DNA from: JAICWP01 sp035935775
GTDB lineage: Bacteria; Acidobacteriota; Terriglobia; Terriglobales; Acidobacteriaceae
Direction of reading: 5' to 3'
DNA: 21,792 nt
NCBI GenBank assembly: GCA_035935775.1
Contig: DASYWT010000080.1
Span: 1-21,792, forward strand
Shown: positions 1 through 7,791 of the stretch, piece by piece
Numbering within the stretch: position 1 is the stretch's first letter
Layout of the letters: each line of letters opens with the position of its first letter
The notes under the pieces: model-generated
What the model was told of the DNA's origin: nothing
The model's input: the letters and a program-made list of their open reading frames with translations, nothing else
Database searches by the model: none
Program-made: the position numbers and the translations under genes

Positions 1-26
1 CTCCTTATTTTTTTTTGAACTCAAAA

Positions 27-3000
27 TTAATGCGTGGTTGCGGAGACTACGGGGCGCAGATCGCTGCGCTTAAGAAACGACTCTGAGTGCGCCTCATTGG
101 CAATGTCCTGCAGCATCTGCCGAGCCTGCTGAAACTGGGTAGTAGCGTCGGCGGGTTTGCCGCTTCTGACCAGGATTTCTCCCTGGGTGTAGCGGCTCAG
201 GGCCGCGGCATATTTGAAGCCCAATCGTTCGCTGGTGCGACGTGCCTGATCGGCCTGCTCCTGGGCAGAGCTGTATTGTTTTGTGTCCACCAGTGCCTGG
301 GCCAGATAAAGTGAGCACTGTACGGATGAGTACTTCAGCCCCAGGCTATCGGCCTCTTTTGCCAGTTTCTTCAATTCGGGAATAAGTTCCCGCCCACGTC
401 CCTCGCTGACAGCCAGTTGGGCTAGGCTGATTTTCACCAGCAGCACGGTCTCGGGGTCGCGGCTGCGAGTGGCGGACTGCAAGGCTTCGTTCAGCGGCGG
501 CCGCGCCCCTTTCAGGTCACCATCGTAGAAGAGGCGTTGCCCCTGGCGGTTGAGGGCTCGCGCCAAGTTAGTGTTGTCTTTGAGTTCACGCGCCAGGCTC
601 ACCGCTTCGTCCAGAATCTTTTTGGCGTCACTGCTTTGACCCAACAAGCTCAGGGTATGCCCGTATCCACTCAGGGCCTCCGCCATGGCGCCCGTCCGGT
701 CCTGCATCTTGCGATAGGTGTTGACAGCATCACGTTGCGCGCTCAGGGCGGCGCCGTAGCGCCCCTGGTATTCGAATGCATTGCCCAAGCTGAAAGAAGC
801 AAGCGCCACGAACGGTTTAGAACCGCTGTTGCGGGCCAATTCCAGGCTGCGCAGGTAATAAGACTCCGCCTGGTCATACTGGCCCAGCCGGGTGGACGTA
901 TCCCCGAGGTTATTGAGGGCGACCGGAATCGCACTGGTGGCATTTAGCTTCTGGAAAAGATCAAGAGCCTGCTGGTAGTAGGTGAGCGCGTCATCATAGC
1001 GTGCGGTGGACAAATAAACATTTCCGATGTTGTTCAGGCACATGGCCTCATAGTTCTGGTCGTGCAACTCGCGTTGCAGTTGCAGCGATTCCTTCAAGTA
1101 GCCCAGGGCTTCCTCGTACTGACCGCGGTCGCTGTAGATACCGCCCAAGTTGAGCAGGGTATGGGAAAGGTAGGTCTTATCGCCGATATCGCGCTGCAAT
1201 TGCAAGGCTTCCTTATAGTGGGCGATGGCGTCCTCGGGCTTGCCCTGGCTGTATTCAACCTCACCCATTTCGGCAAGCGTTTGGGCAACGCCTGCCTTCT
1301 GGCCGAGGCGGCGGCGAATAACCAGAGACTCCTGATAGTTACGCAGGGCCTCCTCGGGTTTGTTCAGCAGGCGATAGGTCCAGCCCATTCCATAGGACAC
1401 GCGCCCGCGCAGTTCATCACTGTCAAGTTGCACCGCCAGTTGGTTGGCACGGCCCAGGTTGTCAAGGGCGCCTTGCGGATTGCGGCTCTCGCCTTCCACG
1501 TGAGCCAGCGTGATAAGTGCCTCTGTGTTATTGGGCTCACGCGCCAGCAGCTTGCGCAGGTGATCCCGCGCAGTATCGTAGGCACCGGTTTTTTCATAGA
1601 GCTGAGCCAAAGTGAGCTGGATTTCGGAATCACTGGGCGAGACCTTGGCCAGGTTTTCGTAGTATTCGATAGCCTTTTTGTTGTCGTTCGAAACCACCGC
1701 CTGATTGGCTAAAATGCGGTAGCGCTCCTGGGCCGGCAACTGCTGACTCAGATCCACCGCTTTCTGTGAAAACTCTTCCGCCTTATCCCCATACCCCAAG
1801 CGCGAGTAGCTCTCTCCCAGGTTGGCATAGGCCAGCGCGAAGTTGGGATCTTCCTGCGTGGCCGACTGGAAGTGCTTCACCGCCTCCAAATTGTTGCCCT
1901 GCCGCATCAGATCCAAGCCTTGGGTATAGTCGCGCAGGGCATCCAGAGAAGCGGTACTAGGCTTAAAGGATTGCTCCCGCAATTGCTTGACGATATCCGG
2001 AGCCAGAGCAAGGTTCTGGCGGATGGCATCAGCCAGGCGACCAACCGCCGCCGCCAAGTCCTTGTCAGCTGGAGCATCCACGGACAGTGGAATGTCGCTA
2101 TCGTGTTTCAGGTCCTGTACTCTCGCCTCGATGTGCAACTGGTTCCCGAGCCTGGCGTACCGGCCCGAGATCACCGTATCGGCGCTGCTGAACTCTGCTA
2201 CCCGCCGGATAGTAGCCGGGTCCAGGCTAGTTTCCGGGGTTATCTTCAGGTCAGCAAGAACCTGGTGGAGATGATCGGGCGAAACGGTGCTCAGTTGCGA
2301 TGACTGTCCCACTCCAGCGCTCAGCATATCGGCCAGACTTGATCCCAGCCAGTCGAGCGAACTGTCCCCGGAGGCGTTGCGGAAGGGCAAAATGGCCAGC
2401 GACACTACAGGTCCCGTGGGGGCTTTAGCGCCCGGCCCGAATAATTTCCCGCGCAGCAGGAAGCCTGTAACCGCCAGAATTACCACCACCGCGGCCACGC
2501 TGATCCACACCCAGGGAATGTCCTGCCCCCAGGGCTGCACGGAGGGCAGGCGGATGGAGGCGGCGGCGCTCTTGCCCTGCCAGGCCTCCAAGTCGGTAAG
2601 CAGTTCTTTAGCGGTGCTGTAGCGCAGCTTGGGATCGCGCTCCAGACACTTAGCAACGATGTTGCTGAGCACCCGCGGCACCTGGTTGTCCAACTGGGAG
2701 ATGGGCGCCGCCCGCTCCTGGGTGCGCTTGAGCAGGCTGGCCAAGGCGCTATCCGCCTTGTAGGGTACCTGGCCGGTGAGCAACTCGTAGAAGATCAGTC
2801 CCAGGGTGAACAGGTCAGAGCGCTGGTCCAATTCCTGGCCCAGGCCCTGCTCCGGCGACATGTACTCCATGGTGCCGATGAGGGCGCCGGTCTGGGTCAT
2901 GCCGTCGCTTTCCAGGGAGCGGGCCAGGCCGAAATCCATCACCACGATGCGGCCCTGGGCGTCGCGCATGATGTTCTGCGGCTTCAGGTCGCGGTGGATA

Positions 3001-3629
3001 ACTCCCTCGGTATGAGCCGTATCGAGGGCAAGGCAGACCTGGCGAATGACTTCCGCCGCCTCCTCGGGCGAGAACTTCTTGTGCTCCAGCAGCAGGGAGC
3101 GCAGGTCCTTGCCCTCGATGAACTCCATGGTGATGAACTTGATGCCGTCGGCCTCGCCCAAATCAAAAATGCGGACCACGTTGCGGTGGGTGACCTGGCG
3201 GGCCAGGATCAGTTCCTGCTTGAAGCGTTGAATGATGGCGGGATTGCGCGCCAAATCGGGGCGGATGACCTTGAGGGCCACCAGGCGGTCGAGCTCCCGG
3301 TCGCGGGCTTTGTAAACCGTGCCCATGCCGCCTTCGCCCAGGGCCTGGAGGATTTCGTAGCGGCCACCCAGGATGGCGCCTGGCTGCAGGCTGGCGGCGG
3401 CCCAGGCGTCCCCGGTCGAAGAGACCCCGGCTCCGGTCTGCCCCGCCCCGCTGGGGGACTGCGGCACCATGGTTGGCGCGTCCGCACTGCTGCTTTCCGG
3501 CACCAGGGTGGGGGAATCGGCCGATGAGGGAGGCGGCGTCAGAGTTTGGGCAGGCGCCTGGGACCGGCCGGGAGCTGAGCTCTCCGGCACCAGGGTTGGG
3601 CTGTCAGAAGGATCGGGAAGCTTTTCCAT
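27..3629 (-). CDS. Membrane Ser/Thr protein kinase with C-terminal TPR array
   Basis: This is a PknB-like serine/threonine kinase, about 1200 residues from the ATG at 3629; an in-frame TTG at 3650 would add seven. In ATG numbering the kinase domain spans about residues 90-350. It has the glycine loop LGEGGMGTVY, catalytic Lys120 (VALKVI), HRDLKPQN with Asp214, DFG at Asp232 and a MSPEQ activation segment, so it looks active. One membrane helix follows at about 371-393. After it comes a segment starting LAILPF, resembling the TolB/FlgO-type domain found after kinases of this kind. From about residue 565 to the end there are many TPR repeats, including several of the YxxALxxYQxALxL type. The low-complexity N-terminus has three Thr-Leu/Met-Val-Pro repeats. 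The kinase would be cytoplasmic and the TPR array extracytoplasmic. The gene is divergent from the lipoprotein gene. The substrate is unknown. Confidence 0.93.
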   Translation of the reverse strand: MEKLPDPSDSPTLVPESSAPGRSQAPAQTLTPPPSSADSPTLVPESSSADAPTMVPQSPSGAGQTGAGVSSTGDAWAAASLQPGAILGGRYEILQALGEGGMGTVYKARDRELDRLVALKVIRPDLARNPAIIQRFKQELILARQVTHRNVVRIFDLGEADGIKFITMEFIEGKDLRSLLLEHKKFSPEEAAEVIRQVCLALDTAHTEGVIHRDLKPQNIMRDAQGRIVVMDFGLARSLESDGMTQTGALIGTMEYMSPEQGLGQELDQRSDLFTLGLIFYELLTGQVPYKADSALASLLKRTQERAAPISQLDNQVPRVLSNIVAKCLERDPKLRYSTAKELLTDLEAWQGKSAAASIRLPSVQPWGQDIPWVWISVAAVVVILAVTGFLLRGKLFGPGAKAPTGPVVSLAILPFRNASGDSSLDWLGSSLADMLSAGVGQSSQLSTVSPDHLHQVLADLKITPETSLDPATIRRVAEFSSADTVISGRYARLGNQLHIEARVQDLKHDSDIPLSVDAPADKDLAAAVGRLADAIRQNLALAPDIVKQLREQSFKPSTASLDALRDYTQGLDLMRQGNNLEAVKHFQSATQEDPNFALAYANLGESYSRLGYGDKAEEFSQKAVDLSQQLPAQERYRILANQAVVSNDNKKAIEYYENLAKVSPSDSEIQLTLAQLYEKTGAYDTARDHLRKLLAREPNNTEALITLAHVEGESRNPQGALDNLGRANQLAVQLDSDELRGRVSYGMGWTYRLLNKPEEALRNYQESLVIRRRLGQKAGVAQTLAEMGEVEYSQGKPEDAIAHYKEALQLQRDIGDKTYLSHTLLNLGGIYSDRGQYEEALGYLKESLQLQRELHDQNYEAMCLNNIGNVYLSTARYDDALTYYQQALDLFQKLNATSAIPVALNNLGDTSTRLGQYDQAESYYLRSLELARNSGSKPFVALASFSLGNAFEYQGRYGAALSAQRDAVNTYRKMQDRTGAMAEALSGYGHTLSLLGQSSDAKKILDEAVSLARELKDNTNLARALNRQGQRLFYDGDLKGARPPLNEALQSATRSRDPETVLLVKISLAQLAVSEGRGRELIPELKKLAKEADSLGLKYSSVQCSLYLAQALVDTKQYSSAQEQADQARRTSERLGFKYAAALSRYTQGEILVRSGKPADATTQFQQARQMLQDIANEAHSESFLKRSDLRPVVSATTH

Positions 3630-3920
3630 GTCCGCTGGGTTCGGCGCCAAACCGCAGCTTCAGGGCCCCAAAAAGTCGCCCCTTGGCGGCCTAGTATATA
3701 CCTCCAATTACATGAAATTGCTTCTATAAATTGGAGAAAATACGGTGCTTTGGGTGAGTCGGGAGCTACAAAATCAATAGCCCCAGGGCCAAAGGCCTCC
3801 AGGGCAACTTCCGGAGAAGAATTGGGGTTTTATTGCGTTGGGTCAGCCAGCCGTTTTGCGCTACTCGATATACTGCCTTAGCATTCGTGTATCTTTAAAA
3901 TTAATCAAGGAAACGGACTC
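3630..3920. promoter_or_regulatory. Divergent intergenic region with an 8-bp inverted repeat
   Basis: This region separates the divergent kinase and lipoprotein genes and should hold both promoters. A perfect inverted repeat, CTCCAATT at 3702-3709 and AATTGGAG at 3729-3736, is separated by 19 bases. Its arms sit about 75-105 bases upstream of the kinase start. On the minus strand a TATACT hexamer at 3693-3698 could be a -10 box for the kinase, but no good -35 is found at the right distance. The lipoprotein start is preceded by AAGGAA at 3907-3912. The operator role is inferred from symmetry only. Confidence 0.4.
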
Positions 3921-4613
3921 GTGAAGCTATTTCAATTCCTGGGATTCCTGTCGGTCCTGCTAACCCTCGCCGCCGCCGGATGCAAGTCAGCCTCAACGAT
4001 TGTGTCAAATGCCCAATTTCGGGTGATGAACGCTTCCGTGGAACAGCCCAGCCTGAACTTCCTGCTGACCACTACCACCCTGGCGACCGCTCTGGCATAC
4101 CCGACGGCTACAGCCTACAACTCGGAAGCGCCCGGCCCCTACACCGTACACGTTGAACCAGCAGGCACCACCACCACGCTGATTAACCAGGGATTGGTAT
4201 TGCAGCCCGCCACGTCTTATACCTTCATCGCCGCCGAGGCTGGTTTTGCGTCGCCGGCCCTCACTCCCATTCTTCTGACTGACGACAACAGCGCTCCCAC
4301 CAGCGGTCAGATGAAGCTGCGGGTGGTCAACGCTTCGCCCGATGTGGGCAACCTTGATGTTTATGTGGTTTCGCCGGGAAAGAGCATTCAGAACATTAAC
4401 CCGACCTTTACGAACCTGGCGTTTCAGTCGGCGTCCAGCTATCAGAACCTGGTTCCGGGGAACTATGAGCTTTTCTTTACGCCGCCCAACAACCCAAACA
4501 AAATTCTGATTGACAGCGGCGTGCTTTCATTTTCCGCCGGTCAGATTCGCACGGTAGTGGCGCTGGACAGCACCGGGGGATACACCAGCAGCACCCTTGA
4601 TGATGTGAACTGA
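3921..4613 (+). CDS. DUF4397-like lipoprotein
   Basis: This 230-residue protein starts at a GTG, with AAGGAA eight bases upstream. The N-terminus is a typical lipoprotein signal: MKLFQF, a hydrophobic stretch, then the lipobox A-A-G-C with the cysteine at about residue 21. The mature part has two similar beta-rich halves, beginning around FRVMNAS and LRVVNASPDVGNLDVYV. The second matches the style of DUF4397, a surface-protein domain found in many Bacteroidota and Acidobacteriota lipoproteins. No catalytic residues are evident. It probably sits in the outer or cytoplasmic membrane, facing the periplasm or exterior. It is divergent from the Ser/Thr kinase and may share its regulation, but that is inferred. 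The molecular function is unknown. Confidence 0.85.
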   Translation: MKLFQFLGFLSVLLTLAAAGCKSASTIVSNAQFRVMNASVEQPSLNFLLTTTTLATALAYPTATAYNSEAPGPYTVHVEPAGTTTTLINQGLVLQPATSYTFIAAEAGFASPALTPILLTDDNSAPTSGQMKLRVVNASPDVGNLDVYVVSPGKSIQNINPTFTNLAFQSASSYQNLVPGNYELFFTPPNNPNKILIDSGVLSFSAGQIRTVVALDSTGGYTSSTLDDVN

Positions 4614-4947
4614 AACATTTTTTGCATTCGGAACGGGCCAAACCGCATTCCGTATCGGCAGGCGTACTGGATTGGGTCGAGTGTCACACTCAAGCTGACA
4701 TTTGCGGGATAACCCCTCAACCGGACGTTTTTCCCACACTACCGCGGGTTTACGGGCAAACACCTTAGTGCACCTGTCTTAAAAAGCCTACTCATTCATT
4801 TTTGAAATTGAGCTATTCGGCCGATTGGGCTGCTTCCTGTGCCCTGTTATTGTCTCTCCCACCTATAGGACACGTTCAAGGTCGAAGCGGGCTACTGGCC
4901 GAGCCTGCATAAGCTGCTTCATAAATTCCCAAAAAAGGAAATCATCT
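4614..4947 (+). other. 334-base noncoding leader with palindrome and possible structured RNA
   Basis: No convincing gene is present. A 13-base palindrome, GAGTGT-C-ACACTC, lies at 4679-4691. Further on, GGGCAAAC at 4754-4761, a small CAC-CTTA-GTG hairpin at 4761-4770 and AAAAAGCC at 4781-4788 loosely resemble the order of elements in a class I cyclic-di-GMP riboswitch (GGGCAAAC, stem-loop, GCAAAGCC). The expected ACGCAAAGCC and the second receptor stem are not clearly present, so this is only a weak suggestion. The stretch ends with AAAAAAGGAA just upstream of the GTG start of the secreted protein. Confidence 0.2.
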
Positions 4948-5982
4948 GTGAGAACCGCATTCATCGCAGCAGCGTGGTTGTTGCTGACAGTTTCGCCAAG
5001 CCTGGCAACGGTGAGCGTTTACGCGAAAGCTTCCGGATCATCCTCTCCCATCAGCATTTCCGGCACTGCCAGTTCGAACTACGGCATCACCGGGTGGGAC
5101 ATCTATGTAGATTCCAACCTGGTTTTCCGGCAAAACACTTCGGCCAAAAGTATTACGGAATCGGTCAGCATGAGTTCCGGCACACACAACGTAGTGGTAA
5201 AGGCCTGGGATGCCTCTGGGGCGAACGGCAGCGCGTCCTTGACCGTCACTGCCGGCAACTACGGCACCAGCGGCACCAGCAGCAGTGGCGGCCTGATTCC
5301 TGCGCCGCCTTCCTGGGCCAAATATTTCACAAACATTGACCAGATGGGGGGGTGGATTGCCTGTTCGGTCTGCACCGGAACGAGCCCAGCCTCCTCTTAT
5401 TGGTTCAAGCAATGGGTGGGCAATCCTTCGCTGGATGGGCACAGCATGGAAACCTACGTCCAAGGCCGCTATGACGCCTGGGCCGACGACCTGTTCGTCA
5501 AGAAGTTCGGTGACCAGACCTGGGCGAGGAACATCGAGTTTTCCATGAACTTCCTGTGGAACGCTCCAAAAACAAAACAGGCTAACGGCAGCTACGTGGT
5601 GCAGGCCATTGAATTTGATGCCCGCATGCTGATTGGCGACTTCAAGTACCTGTTCGGCACGCAGTGCAACTACGCGCGTGGCACCTGGGACATCTGGAGC
5701 AACACAGGATGGTACTGGCAGCACACATCCATTCCCTGCCAGAAGTGGGGACCGAACACCTGGCACAAAGTCACCTGGTATTTCACCATTGATAACACTC
5801 ACAAATACCTCCACTACGCCGCGCTGCAGGTAGACGGAGTGCAGTACAAGGTAGACAAGTGGGTAGCCGCCGGGGCAGTCCCCTACAACAAAGAGTTTCT
5901 TATCCAGTTTGAGCAGGACACGGACCAGAACGGGGACCCGTGGTACTTGTGGGCGGACCGGATTCAGGTTGCGCTTTGGTAA
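4948..5982 (+). CDS. Secreted protein with bacterial Ig-like domain and unassigned C-terminal domain
   Basis: The chosen GTG start at 4948 has AAAAGGAA about eight bases upstream and gives a clean Sec signal peptide (MRTAFIAAAWLLLTVSPSLA, predicted cut after LA). An in-frame ATG at 4825 would put 41 charged and Cys-containing residues before it, which is unlikely. The mature protein, about 320 residues, begins with an Ig-like domain (ITGWDIYVDSNLVF, SGTHNVVVKAWDASG) of the kind frequent in acidobacterial exported proteins. A Gly/Ser linker follows. The C-terminal part, about 230 residues, is rich in Trp, Tyr and Asp, has four Cys that could form disulfides, and ends in alternating beta-strand-like segments. 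It could be a concanavalin-like or carbohydrate-binding beta sandwich, but I cannot assign it. Possible role: surface binding to polysaccharide. Confidence 0.78.
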   Translation: MRTAFIAAAWLLLTVSPSLATVSVYAKASGSSSPISISGTASSNYGITGWDIYVDSNLVFRQNTSAKSITESVSMSSGTHNVVVKAWDASGANGSASLTVTAGNYGTSGTSSSGGLIPAPPSWAKYFTNIDQMGGWIACSVCTGTSPASSYWFKQWVGNPSLDGHSMETYVQGRYDAWADDLFVKKFGDQTWARNIEFSMNFLWNAPKTKQANGSYVVQAIEFDARMLIGDFKYLFGTQCNYARGTWDIWSNTGWYWQHTSIPCQKWGPNTWHKVTWYFTIDNTHKYLHYAALQVDGVQYKVDKWVAAGAVPYNKEFLIQFEQDTDQNGDPWYLWADRIQVALW

Positions 5983-5996
5983 GCACGACTGGAGAT

Positions 5997-6028
5997 GGGG
6001 CGCCGGTTGGACACTTCAAATGCGCCCC
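5997..6028. terminator. Possible bidirectional hairpin between convergent genes
   Basis: GGGGCGC (5997-6003) and GCGCCCC (6022-6028) form a perfect 7-bp GC stem with an 18-base loop. The hairpin lies between the stop of the secreted protein gene (5982) and the stop of the convergent zinc-ribbon gene (6036). No T tract follows on either strand, so termination is inferred from position and stem strength. Confidence 0.35.
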
Positions 6029-6035
6029 GCTTCGC

Positions 6036-6338
6036 CTACGCCGCGATCTTGTCCTGCCTTGCCTTGGCAGATAAATCCGCGTGGCAGTAAGGACAAAGAG
6101 GCTCCTCCCTCTTCACGATGCCCGAACAGGTAGGGCAGCGCTGGTGTCCGGCGGGAACCAGGTCAGCCACCGAGGGCAACACCCCGACAACGAAAAATCC
6201 GAGCAGCGGAGTGAAAAACAAAGAGAACAGGTACCACAGCGTTGCGCTGTGTCCTCTCTTGTCCGCGAACTCGCCTACCAGCGCGCAGAGAAACATCCAG
6301 ACAAAGGCAAGTCCAATGGTGATAAACAGCAAAGTCAT
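6036..6338 (-). CDS. Small membrane protein with C-terminal zinc ribbon
   Basis: This is a 100-residue protein from the ATG at 6338; a GTG five codons upstream is possible. Two hydrophobic helices span about residues 2-24 and 35-58, separated by a short charged loop (GEFADKRGHS). The cytoplasmic-looking C-terminal tail has a CPTC and a CPYC pair about ten residues apart. That is a zinc-ribbon arrangement like those found on small bacterial membrane proteins. A metal-binding tail is therefore well supported, but the role is unknown. The gene is convergent with the secreted Ig-like protein gene. Confidence 0.75.
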   Translation of the reverse strand: MTLLFITIGLAFVWMFLCALVGEFADKRGHSATLWYLFSLFFTPLLGFFVVGVLPSVADLVPAGHQRCPTCSGIVKREEPLCPYCHADLSAKARQDKIAA

Positions 6339-6922
6339 GCCACACCGCCGCACGAGGGCGCCTCAGTTCAGCCCACCGGCTCCGCTTCTATGATCGGCGG
6401 CGCGCCAGTGCTATCCAATGACTCTCATCACGCTCGCGTGTGATGCCGGCAATGCCGGCGCTGAGAACCGGTTTCACTCAGGATTGTTTGGAAAGGAAGG
6501 CGGGTCTTCGCTTCGCGAAGCGGCCGGCTGAGGACGGGAAAGGATCATGAGCAGGCCGGCCGTTCGCGAAGGGCCTCTCGCAGCCGGCGAACCAGACGCC
6601 TCTCGCGTGATCTCAGCTGCGAAACCGCGAATGTCATTCAAACACGAATTGAGCTGATGGAAGGTAAAGAGTTGTAAAGGTTTGTAAAGTTGACGCGGAT
6701 GACCAAGCCCAGGATGCCAGCAGCTCCTCCATGTCATTGGCGCTGGCCAGCCTCCGCAGTTCGACGCCCGACTTACAATGGGGGTAGCGAGTGAAGTGGC
6801 CTCGGATCGCTTCGGTGCGAGGATACTACCAGCGAATTGCCGACATGCTCGACCTCGACCGGATGGGGGAGCGTTTGCCCGGTCCTCCTGCGGTTGGGTT
6901 CCTTGCCCAGCACGGCAAGCGG
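6339..6922. other. Noncoding stretch rich in palindromes, with 10-bp phased direct repeats
   Basis: No convincing gene is seen in most of this stretch. It contains a hairpin-forming CATCAC/GTGATG pair near 6427-6446. It also holds a perfect 14-base palindrome, CGCTTCGCGAAGCG (6509-6522), and a second TTCGCGAA (6563-6570) flanked by CCGGC blocks. Three copies of (G/T)GTAAAG at 6663-6669, 6673-6679 and 6683-6689 are spaced exactly 10 bases apart and are followed at once by TTGACG (6690-6695). That arrangement would suit a repeated activator site next to a -35 box, but no good -10 was found. Part of 6791-6922 could be coding if an earlier start is used for the next gene. Confidence 0.4.
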
Positions 6923-7207
6923 ATGAGGCGCGCTCTGGTTTGGGGCGTGCTCCTGCTGGCGGGCTTGACGGCTGTCGCGTTTGCTGCCGACTATGCCGTC
7001 ATCCGCTACCGCATCGGCACGCAGAGGGCCCCGTTTGGCACGGTCCTGGTGCGGCCCTACTACGCCGTGCGGCTGAAGAGCGGCAAGACAGAGTTCCTTT
7101 TCCAACAGCCGCAGCCTGAAACCTGCGTCAATTCATGGTTCCCGCACTTTGGCAGAACCCCGTGCTGGTATCTGCGGCGTCATCCGGAAAAGCGCACCGA
7201 TATTTGA
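6923..7207 (+). CDS. Small conserved membrane protein (acidobacterial type)
   Basis: This is a 94-residue protein from the ATG at 6923; in-frame starts at 6845 (ATG) and 6791 (GTG) would lengthen it. One N-terminal membrane helix (about residues 4-24) is followed by YAVIRYRIG, PFGTVLVRPYYAV and a C-terminal CVNSWFPHFGR...CWYLRRH. The last block, with two cysteines and WYLRRH, looks like a small protein family that I recall as common in Acidobacteriota; this is from memory and not checked. The short start is chosen because that family begins close to its membrane helix. Function unknown. No strong ribosome binding site is visible. The gene is convergent with the NTF2-like gene, 19 bases away. 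Confidence 0.7.
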   Translation: MRRALVWGVLLLAGLTAVAFAADYAVIRYRIGTQRAPFGTVLVRPYYAVRLKSGKTEFLFQQPQPETCVNSWFPHFGRTPCWYLRRHPEKRTDI

Positions 7208-7226
7208 TCGCCCTGCGTACACCGCA

Positions 7227-7673
7227 CTATTTCCTGCCCGCCTCCGCTTTTGGCTTCTCTGCTGCCCGCGCCAGGAACTGGGCCACCGCCGCAGCATCGA
7301 AATAAAACATTTGCGCCCGAGCCAGCTTTCCGTCCCGCAGCCGATAAAGACCTAGTACTTCCCCTTCAAATCGCTCTCCGGAGGGACTCAGCCCTCGCTG
7401 GGTCCAATGGACAACCACCTCAGTGTCGCTCGCCGCCACCACTCGCGGATCCAGGCGACGTTCGGCTTCCGTGGGCTGCAGCGGGGCCCAGGTTTCGCCC
7501 CACCCCGGGCCGCGGCTCGCCAAGGTACCAACCTCGCGGCCGTAAGGAAGTGACTTCGGCCAGTGGAATTCCACGTCTGGCGCGCACAAGTCGAGCATGA
7601 GTTTCTGGTCCCGCTGCTCTACCGCTTGAAAAACGCCGAGCATAGTCTGGACATTGATATCAGGACGGTTCAT
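7227..7673 (-). CDS. NTF2-like (SnoaL-type) protein
   Basis: This 148-residue protein starts at the ATG at 7673, preceded by GGGAGGAGCG, a strong Shine-Dalgarno site; a more upstream in-frame start lacks such support. The sequence follows the SnoaL/NTF2-like cone fold. It has an N-terminal helix with FQAVEQRDQKLMLDLCAPDVEFHWP, later ...VVAASDTEVVVHWTQRGLSPSGERFEGEVLGLYRLRDGKLARAQMFYFD split over the strands, and a short Ala/Lys tail. Proteins of this fold range from small-molecule isomerases and hydrolases to binding proteins, so the substrate cannot be stated. It is divergent from the ABC-F gene, with about 118 bases between the starts. Confidence 0.8.
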   Translation of the reverse strand: MNRPDINVQTMLGVFQAVEQRDQKLMLDLCAPDVEFHWPKSLPYGREVGTLASRGPGWGETWAPLQPTEAERRLDPRVVAASDTEVVVHWTQRGLSPSGERFEGEVLGLYRLRDGKLARAQMFYFDAAAVAQFLARAAEKPKAEAGRK

Positions 7674-7791
7674 CGCTCCTCCCTCTCTCGAGGTAGAGGT
7701 GCGCACGAGACCGAAGGGTGCATTTATCAGCATTGTGCGATGAGCCCGCCTTCCCGAAAACCGGCCCGCTTTGCGACAATAGACACAACCC

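Noticed and set aside
5038..5814. Minus-strand open frame of about 258 codons opposite the secreted protein gene
   Set aside because: The plus strand has a ribosome binding site, signal peptide and Ig-like domain. The minus frame has none of these.
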